Of a stretch of 64,000 nt of DNA, positions 6,674-15,500 are shown one piece after another. The first letter of the stretch is position 1, and each line of letters begins with the position of its first letter. The notes beneath the pieces are model-generated. The model was not told where the DNA came from and ran no database searches. It saw only the letters and a list, made by a program, of their open reading frames with translations. Source of the DNA: Oscillospiraceae bacterium (lineage in GTDB: Bacteria > Bacillota > Clostridia > Oscillospirales > CAG-272); NCBI GenBank assembly GCA_015063385.1, contig SVUG01000006.1, forward strand, positions 1 through 64,000. Direction: 5' to 3'. Position numbers and translations under genes: made by a program.

Positions 6674-9499
6674 TCATCTTTTCTTGTTGTAAAGCGCGTA
6701 GTATGCGTCAAGATCCACCGCGTCAATCTCGGAGATCGGAATAACGTAGCCGTGCTTTCTCTTTTTCTTGTAAACGATAACTGCAGCCGTTGCCGCACCG
6801 CCAAGAGCAACTACGCCAAGGCAAATGCCAACGACAAGTCCGGAGCCGCCCGTGCCGCCCGTGCTTGCTCCCTCGTTGAATTTGATTTCCCAAAGTCTGT
6901 CAAGGGGTGTTGAATAGGGATTAAGTTCGGTAGGGAAGGAGCTCGAATCAATAACGTTTGCGTTGTATGCATACAGCTGCTTTCTCTGGTAAACAGGAAG
7001 CTCTACCGCGAGGTCCAGAACGTAGCCCATAGCCTGCTCGTAAAGAGCGGTACGGTCTGCCTGAACGTCGGTTTCACGCGCGTCGTCAATGATTTCACTC
7101 ATGTTATTGAGTATATCCATCTCCATCCAATAAGCGCTCTCGTTAGCGAGAATCTGGTTATAGCCCCACGCCTTAACGCTGGATGCGTTGGAGTTTTTGT
7201 GATATACCTGATACATATCAGGGTCAACCGTAGTACCCCAAGCTGCCGCCCATACGGCAAGTGAGCCGGTGGAAAGCTTTGTAAGCGCCTGAGTATCTGC
7301 GATAACCTCAACGTCCCAGCCGCACTCGTTAAGAAGCTTTGCTGCGGTCTGGAATACCTGATAGGTCGGGTGGTCGGTAAGATCCGAGCCTGCGATAGTG
7401 AAGGTGACCTTGAGATCCTTGTCGGAATAGCTCATAGTGTGATTATAAGCCTGCGACATAAGCGACTTTATGTTTTCAATCGCCTTCGCCTCGTCAAATC
7501 TGATGTAGGGGTAAGAGTGACCGTTTGTCTGCTTGTTGTTGCCGTTATCATCCTTGGGATAAGCCCAGCTTACAGTAGACATAGGCCAGAATATCTGCTC
7601 TGCCGTACCTGCATCGTAGTACTGAAGTGCAAGGCTGGTGTCCATTGCCGCCATAATAGCACGGCGCAGATAGATGTTGGGAATAAGACCGGCGTTAATA
7701 CCGATATAACCGTAGCCAAGCTGGTCAACGGCAATCTGCTGATAACCCTTGGACTTGATTGAGTCGAGGATTGCAGCGTTGTCCTTGGTCAGCTGAGGAG
7801 TGACGTAATGAACAGTACCAGACTGAAGCATGGTAAGAGCATCGTTTGCAGGTACTATCTGATAACGAACCTTGTTGATATTAACCTTATAGTCAACGGT
7901 GGAATCTTCTGCAAGGCTCGCCTCAAGGCTCTCCTCAAAGTAGGGGTTAGCCTTGAAATAAACAACGTTGCTGCTGAAGAACTCAGTACCAGTGACGGTG
8001 TCTGCGTTCTTATTGTTGGTAGCCATATACGCACCTGCACCCATGGGAACGGTGACGTTTCTCTGTGACTGGATAGAATCGGTCATGAAGTCGAAGCTAC
8101 CGTAATCAACGCCGAAGTTGTTATTCTTAATATCTACGGTATAGCCCTCTGCATAATAGTGCTGGGGAGCAACCGCAAACGAGAAGTTCCATACTGCCTT
8201 GGGGTCAACGCCGTTAATCTTAATCTGCAAAACGTCGTACTCGCCCTCGTTCTTGGGAGTGCCGTTCTCGTTGTGCTCGTGAGCAATCTTATAGGTGTTT
8301 CCGTTCACCACAACAGACTCAACGCTAGTGGTGTGACCGAGGGAAACGATACCCGAAATGTTCGGGAAAGCCATCTCGCCGTCAGCGGTGTTTTCCTTAA
8401 GGATAACCTCCTTTGCCTTTGCCATGTAAAGAGTCTGAAGCTCCTGTGCAGTAGCCCAAGCGGAGAGAATGATGTGAAGCTCGGAGTTAATCTTGGAGTC
8501 GTAAACGTACTTTACGGCATCCTCTTTGGTTTTTATGTTGTCGGGGTAATCTCTGTGAACCTCTTTGATGACGTTTTTGTCAGCGTTAGGCTTGCCGTCC
8601 TTGTCGCCGAACTTAACGGTCACGTAGCCCTCCATGTACATGAAGGAGGTGATTTCGTCAAATCCGTGAGACTTATAGGGCTCCTCGGTGTAAGCCTCCT
8701 TAGCGCTTTCATAGTCGGATTCAAGTTCCTTTTTGAAGAGCTCAAGAGTCTTGTCGTAGTCCTTGATAAGCTGATCAACGGTGACAGAGGAGGGATTGTT
8801 AGATACTGCCTGCTTGTAGCCCTCGGATAGCGTCCAAGCCTTCAGTGCATCTCTCATTTTCGCCTCAGTGGTAGAATAACCGCCCGAGGGAGTCTTTGCT
8901 GTCTGTTCAAATACGTTAATAAGCTCTTTGATACGGTTGGACGCACGGTCACGCGCTGCATTAGTCAGCCATTCGTCACCGCTTGCGCCGCCTGAAAGGT
9001 TCTGCTGAGTTCTGTACTGACCAAGACCGAGAATATCCGTTGAATACATAGTAGACGAGCCGGTGTAAACGGGGTCGAGGTAAACGTACATATTGAAGAG
9101 GACGTCCTCGATGGTGAGAGGCTCACCATCGGAGAACTTAAGTCCGTTTTTAATTACAAAGGTGTAAGTTGTCACACCGGTTTTATCCGGGTTTTCGCTT
9201 TGCTCGGTGCTGTCGTAGCTTGACGCATAATCAAGCGTCACTACGGCTTCATCTGGGCCAAAAGCTACCACTGCGTCGCCGTTTTCATCTATTCCTGAGG
9301 TCAGCATACCTATCTGAGTCATGGAAACGATAGTTCCGTCAGACGCGCTTGTTGAGTAGAAGGGATTAAACAGACCGTCAAGGTTATCAGTCATGATAAC
9401 GAAGGCCTGATTTCCATTACCGCCACAGCCAGAAAGCACCGAAGCGATACTGAACGTCATTATGACGCACAGCACCAATGAAATGATTCTATTTTTCAT
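6674..9499 (-). CDS. oppA: Oligopeptide-binding lipoprotein (OppA-like) with extra C-terminal membrane anchor
   Basis: Extracellular solute-binding protein of family 5, 941 aa against the usual 520-600. A lipoprotein signal ends in LSGC (lipid Cys25). Family features are VITYTFVIKNGLKFSDGEPLTIEDV near the N-terminus and the Y.GIN and LRRAIMAAMDTSLAL region further on. There are two oddities. About 250 extra residues, charged and helical, interrupt the domain at about residues 160-430. The C-terminus has a Gly-rich linker, a membrane helix at about 882-906 and a 35-residue cytoplasmic tail starting KKKRK. The protein would thus be anchored at both ends. The start at 9499 has GAAGG upstream; the longer frame from 9526 lacks one. 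It lies 33 nt after the giant subtilase gene, with no terminator between. Confidence 0.88.
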   Translation of the reverse strand: MKNRIISLVLCVIMTFSIASVLSGCGGNGNQAFVIMTDNLDGLFNPFYSTSASDGTIVSMTQIGMLTSGIDENGDAVVAFGPDEAVVTLDYASSYDSTEQSENPDKTGVTTYTFVIKNGLKFSDGEPLTIEDVLFNMYVYLDPVYTGSSTMYSTDILGLGQYRTQQNLSGGASGDEWLTNAARDRASNRIKELINVFEQTAKTPSGGYSTTEAKMRDALKAWTLSEGYKQAVSNNPSSVTVDQLIKDYDKTLELFKKELESDYESAKEAYTEEPYKSHGFDEITSFMYMEGYVTVKFGDKDGKPNADKNVIKEVHRDYPDNIKTKEDAVKYVYDSKINSELHIILSAWATAQELQTLYMAKAKEVILKENTADGEMAFPNISGIVSLGHTTSVESVVVNGNTYKIAHEHNENGTPKNEGEYDVLQIKINGVDPKAVWNFSFAVAPQHYYAEGYTVDIKNNNFGVDYGSFDFMTDSIQSQRNVTVPMGAGAYMATNNKNADTVTGTEFFSSNVVYFKANPYFEESLEASLAEDSTVDYKVNINKVRYQIVPANDALTMLQSGTVHYVTPQLTKDNAAILDSIKSKGYQQIAVDQLGYGYIGINAGLIPNIYLRRAIMAAMDTSLALQYYDAGTAEQIFWPMSTVSWAYPKDDNGNNKQTNGHSYPYIRFDEAKAIENIKSLMSQAYNHTMSYSDKDLKVTFTIAGSDLTDHPTYQVFQTAAKLLNECGWDVEVIADTQALTKLSTGSLAVWAAAWGTTVDPDMYQVYHKNSNASSVKAWGYNQILANESAYWMEMDILNNMSEIIDDARETDVQADRTALYEQAMGYVLDLAVELPVYQRKQLYAYNANVIDSSSFPTELNPYSTPLDRLWEIKFNEGASTGGTGGSGLVVGICLGVVALGGAATAAVIVYKKKRKHGYVIPISEIDAVDLDAYYALYNKKR

Positions 9500-9532
9500 T
9501 TTCTGCCTTCTTTCTTTGAAATACATAAATTG

Positions 9533-12500
9533 TTAACTACCAGAAACAATGGATACCGTTCCGTCATCGTCAACCGTAAGGCTGAAGGAGCTGTTTTCAC
9601 TGTTCTTCTTTTCAACGAGAATCTCATTTACGGTGATACCGCTTACGCTGCCGCCACCGACGAGAGTATTTATGGTGAAGTTATCTATTCCTGCAAGAGC
9701 AGAGCAGCTATCACCAAATACCAGCTTACCGCTGAGGGTGACGTTCTTGAACTTTGCACCGTTTTCTACGTTGCCGGCGAGCAGGCCAAAGGTCGTACCT
9801 TGAGCAACTGCCGCTATATCAATCGTGTGAGTAATATTCTCGAATTTAACGTTTTCGATAGATGCATTCTCGCCCAGGGCGGAGAACAAACCGTTGGAAA
9901 GACGATTTCTCTGAGTGCTCTCAAAGGAAACGCCCGATATGGTGATGTTCTTGTTTGCGCCTATTATCTTTCCGTTAAATTTACCGTTGAGGAAGGCTGC
10001 GGGCCACTCCTTGCCGGTGAAATCAAGGCTCTGGTAGATGTAATAATAACCGTCTACGTCAGCATTCTTGATAAGGTCCTCGGCGGAGTTAATTTTGTAG
10101 GTCTTGCCCTCTTCCCATTTGGTAAGAAGCTTTATGGTAGGTGTAAGTGAGGTTGCAGTGTCCTCGTCCCATTTACCTGTTATGGTCTTTTTGTTTTCGG
10201 TGACGTTTTCGATAATGTTGGTATCTAAATACTCAACCCTTGTAAGTGTATAGCCTTCTCTTGTGGGGAAGTTATCCATATTAAGAGTGACGTCGCCGTC
10301 GTGCCATTCGGGAATGGTGAGGTTAAGTGCGGATACAGTAGAAAGAAGGACTTCTTTTCCGCCTTCAGTTGTGTAAATCTCGAAATTATAGTAGGGAACC
10401 CAAGCCGCATAGAGCGTAAGCACGCTTTCCTCGGCAGAGTACTCGTAGCCCTTGTTAATAATGAGCCTGTCGTTTTCGAAATCCCACTTACCCGAGTAGG
10501 TGTATCCGGCCTCGGGATTGTCTTCGTCGATGAGTTCTCTCTCGGTATACCATCCGGCAAGGAAGTATCCGGGATTTGTCACCTGCATGACGTTGTTTTT
10601 GTCTCTCCTGGTATCATCGGGAGCAAGGAGCTGTATACCGTCCTCGCCGATGTTATCGGGATTATAAAGGTCTACGATAGAGGAATCGCTTCCCTTGAAC
10701 GTACCGCCGTTAGAGTCGAAGGTGACGCTTACGGTGTAGCCTTCCTTTTCGTAGTCGTCGAAGTAGCTCTTGTTGCCCTTTACGATAGCCACGATTACTC
10801 CAATTACGAGAGCAACTGCAGCAACTGCTGCGCAGGTGACGAGAATTATCTTACCCTTGCTTACAGTGCCATCGTTTGTGACGTATCCTTCTGTAATATC
10901 GTCAAAGTCCACGGGCTTATCGAATATCTTCTTTTCGAAGGGCTCGTCGGGAATTTTCTCCTCGACTACCTCGTTGGCTACCTCGTCGGTAGGTTCGTCA
11001 GCTTCCTCGGATACCGCCGTTATCTCATCAGCACTATCCTCAAAAGCAACTGAAGCATCAGCCTCGGTCACTTCAGCATTTTCGCTCTTTACTACAACGC
11101 CTATTTCGCCTCTCTTAATCTTTCTGATGAAGAGGAAGAGAAGTACACCGAGTGCGATTACACCCGCACCGAGAACGGAAACTGCAACGATAAGCACGAT
11201 AAGTGCAGTCTGAAGCTTGTTTCTGTCGCCGCCGGAAATATCGCTATCCTCGTTGCCGCCTGCGAGATATTCGAGGTCCTCAATCATCTGCTCGGCATTC
11301 TTGAGAATAGTAAGCAGAGAGTCGGGAACGAGAGCACGCTGCTCATCGCTCATAATCTTGTTGTAAGCAGCTCTTGCCGCAGCAACGAGTCCCTTGTGCT
11401 CAAGGGTGATGTCGCTGGCATTTGCAGGAAGCTTCTGCATTGCTGCAATAGCCGCAAGGGTGATATCGTCAGCAGCGGACGCACCGTCAACGTTGAGTCC
11501 GAAGTACTGACCCATAACGAAGGAGTCGTAGTTCTTGCCGTTTACAGGGCTGATCATAACCAGCTTATTGTCAACGTGACCTACGTAATCAACGAAGTTC
11601 GCACCATAGAAGAAGTTGTTAGGCAGCGAGGTGACGTTCCACATGAAGAAGGGAACGATACCCATACCGTCGTAATTGACGGGGTTTCCATAGCTGTCCT
11701 CAAACTCGTATACACCGGAGGCGGGAATATTCTGCATCGACTCGTAATAGAAGCTGTCGTATTCCTCCTCAAGTATAGGAGCCTTGTAGCTTGCAAAGGA
11801 AATGAACTGAATGTCCTTACAGCCGTAGAACGCCTTATGGCCGATAGCAGCAACGGTGTAGGGAAGAATTACCTTCTTGACGTCGTCACCTGCAAACGCC
11901 ATAGCGCTGATTCTGACAGTGCCGTCAGCTACCTTTGCGGTAGTATCACCCATCCAGGTGATAAGCTCAAGTCCCTTGGGAACGACTCTGTAAATAGAAC
12001 CGTCGATTATCTTAATAGTGTCGCTGAGGTCGTAGGTGTAAACGTTCTTCGTGCCCATAAGCATATCGCCGAACATTATGTCCTCAACCTTAAAGAACGG
12101 AGCAATAATGCAGTTGGGGAATGGGTTATCTCCGATGTCGGAGAGCTTATCGCCGAGCTTAAGCTCAAACTCGGTGACGTTTTCTCTGTAGAATGCGTGA
12201 GTTCCGATATACTCTGCGCTAGAAAGGTCAACGCTGTTAATATCGCAGTATGCGAAAGCGTAATCGCCTACCTTTGTCGCATTTTCTTCTCCGTCCACTT
12301 TGTTAAGTGAATTACAGTAGGAGAATGCGCCCTCCTCGATTACGACCTTATCGCCGCCGAGTATAAGCGAGGGAAGCTCTTCGTTGTAGCAGAATGCGTA
12401 CTCACCGATAAAGGTAGCATTTGCAAGATTTGCAACTAAAAGATTACATTCTGCGAACGCATAGCCATTGAATTTTTTAACGTTTTCAAGGTTAACGGTA

Positions 12501-15500
12501 GTGAGATTATCACAGTTCTGGAATGCGCCTTCTGCAATTTCAGTGAGCTCATTTCCAAGCTTAACCGAGGTCAGATACTTACACGTTGCAAACGCATTTT
12601 TGCCAATGCTCGTGAGCGAAGAGAGGTCAACGCTTACGAGAGCAGGAGCGTGGTATGTGAACTGATATTCACCTGCGGGAGTAATGTCTATGATTTGCTG
12701 GTCGGTGTTCTGGTATTTGTAATGAATATTACCGGAGAATGCCGACTCGCCGATAGAAATAACCTTGGAAAGGTCGATGTTTTTAAGCGCGGTACAGTTG
12801 TAGAATGCGAAATCGCCAATCTTAGCACCTGCGCCAAGAGTAATAGATTCAACTTCAGCCGCACCGTAGAATGCACCGCCCTCAATTACAGCGTTCTTAC
12901 CGATAATAATAGAAGTAATCGGACTGTCGTATACTACGGAATAGATAGCCATTGGCTTGGTATACTTTTCGCCCGTGGCCTTGTCGTAGAATTCTCTCTG
13001 GACGGTTTCGCTGTCATAGTGATAGCTCTCGCTGAAGAATGCATTTCTGCCAATAGTGACGTTGTCACCGATTTTTATAGTAGCGAGCTTGCCGCAGCTT
13101 GCAAATGCGCCCTCGGGGATTACGAATCCGTCGGGAATGTTCACAGAGACAATATCGCTTCTGAAGAATGCGTATTCACCGATAGACATATCCTTCTTGA
13201 AATTAAAGGAGGAAATTGCGGTGTTCTCGAACGCATATTTACCGATGATTGTAAGCTCGCCAAGATTAATGCTAGCAAGGCGCTCACACTCGGAGAATGC
13301 ATAGTCACCGACAACCGTCGCACTGGGAACGGAAACGGTGGTCAGCTTGTCGCTTCCGGAGAACGCAGCATAGCCGATAGATGTAATATTAGAATCATTC
13401 AGCACAAACTCAGTCTTTGCGGGAGCGACGAGCGCAATCTCATTGCCTGCCGCATTGGTGAGGTATGCACCGTTGTCCTTGGAGACGAACGTTGTGTTGC
13501 CACTGTCAAGCTTGAATCTTTGAATAGCAGTGCCTCTGAAGGCGTATTCACTGATAACCGATACGTCGCGACCAAGCGTGACGTCAGTGAGCGAATTACA
13601 CTGGTTGAAAGCACCCGCGGGAATAACCGCAGCGTTTATCGAAATAGCCTCAAGCGAGGTACAGTCGGTGAATGCATACTGACCAAGCTTAATCTTTTCA
13701 GCCTTTATGCTGACAGACTTCAGCGCCTTGTTGTTGCCAAAGGAGTAAGCACCCAGAGACTGAAGGGTTGCGGGAAGATTTACCTTAGTGATAGCCTGAT
13801 TGCCTGCAAAGGCATTGTTTGCAATAGCTACTACGTTATCAAGGTTAAGAGTACCTGTGATAGCACAGTTTTCAAATGCAGACTGGTTGATGAACTTAAC
13901 GTGCTCAATACCGGTAATCTTTCTGAGCTTTGTACAGCCGTAGAAAGCACCGTAGTCAATGGTTTCAAGCGACTCGGGAAGAACTATCTCCTCAAGTGCC
14001 GTCATATTAGCGAATGCGTACGGGCCGATGCGCTCAATACCATCGGAGAGCGTGACCTTTTTAATTGTCGAGTCACCGATGTACCACATCTTCATAGACT
14101 CGGGAGCTTCCTCGGATATCTCGTCGTTGGGTCCCTTGTCTACGTAATCGTAGTTAGAGAATGCGAACTGACCGATTTCGGTAATAGCCAGACCGCTGAG
14201 CTTAAGGTTAACGTGATTCTGCTCGTCACCTGCACCGTAGTAGTTGGTAAGAGAGGGACCGGAGGTGATATAAGGCTCCTTGACCTCAATATTTACCGTA
14301 GCCGAGTAAAGAGTGCTCTTGCCGTCCATCATAACCTTTGCCGTGACGGATGCAAGGCCCTCTGCTACTGCAGTTATAGTTCCGTTTGCGTCGATCTTAA
14401 CAACCTTGTCATTACCGGACTCGAATACTACCTTGGTAGCATCAGGGAAGTATGCGTGAAGCTCATACTGGAGTGTGACGGATTCAGAAGGATAGAGCGA
14501 GAGGGAATAGTAGGAGGTCGAGGGGAACTTAAGATTATCTCCCGTAGTTCCTATATCTCTGTCGGTGTTATCCATCTTGTAGAACGCCTTGTTGACGTGG
14601 AAGCCTGTAAGAATGAAGCTTTCTGCAACAGGCTTTGAATATTCCTTATATCCGGGCTCGCCCTTTTGAAGTACGGTCACCCTGATTTCCGCAGTTTGTC
14701 CGTTGGGAGCCTTTGCGGTTATTACAGCACCTGTTCCACCAACTGCAACTATGCTGTTGTTAACAACGTTAACGCTCTTTTTGTTGTGAGTAGTATACTC
14801 GATGAGCTCGCCCCACTCGGTAGCAGGATACACTACGGGAGTAAGGTTGTAAACCTCGTTGGGACTAAGAGTGATGTCGAGCACCTTGGTGATGCCGCCG
14901 TCCTCGGTTTCAAAGCCGAACGCCTCAAATTTGTCAGGAAGCGCAATCTCGTAAGTAGCCGAGTTCATTGCATAGTCGTAGCAAGCAATAGTAAAGGTGT
15001 TCTTGTTGGAAGCACCGGATACGATGTTGTCAATGTAATCGGTAAGCTCGTACGTCACGTATGTGGTTGAATTGAACTCCGAATAAATGGGAGTTGCATA
15101 TTTGTCGAATGAGTTGAAGATAGCACCGCCTTCGCTGTCAGCACCGACGTATCCTGCCTGAAGAGCCATCGCATAGTGGTTATCATAGATAGCCATTTTT
15201 GCAAAGAGTCTGGTCTTCTTTGTCGAACGGTCGTACTCCGTGTAGAACTCACAGTCGGTGAGTGTGGGAGCAGAGAAGTCGGTCGTAATCGGGAAGGTGA
15301 ACTCGTTGTTGAGGTTGGTATCAGCACCGCCGTCCTCGCCGTAGTCAAGGTAAGCCTTGAGGGATACGGTGTACTGAGTATTGTTCTTCAAATTCTGCTC
15401 AATAGCGCTGAACTCAACGTCGATGTTGGCGGGACGGATAGGACCGCCGTCACCGTAAGATTTTCTGATGTAGGTTTCTTCAGATTCAAATACTACCTCA

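Noticed and set aside
12650..14638. 662-codon plus-strand open frame antisense to the giant protease
   Set aside because: It mirrors the LRR-repeat coding region in another frame, has no ribosome binding site, and its composition follows the codons of the real gene.
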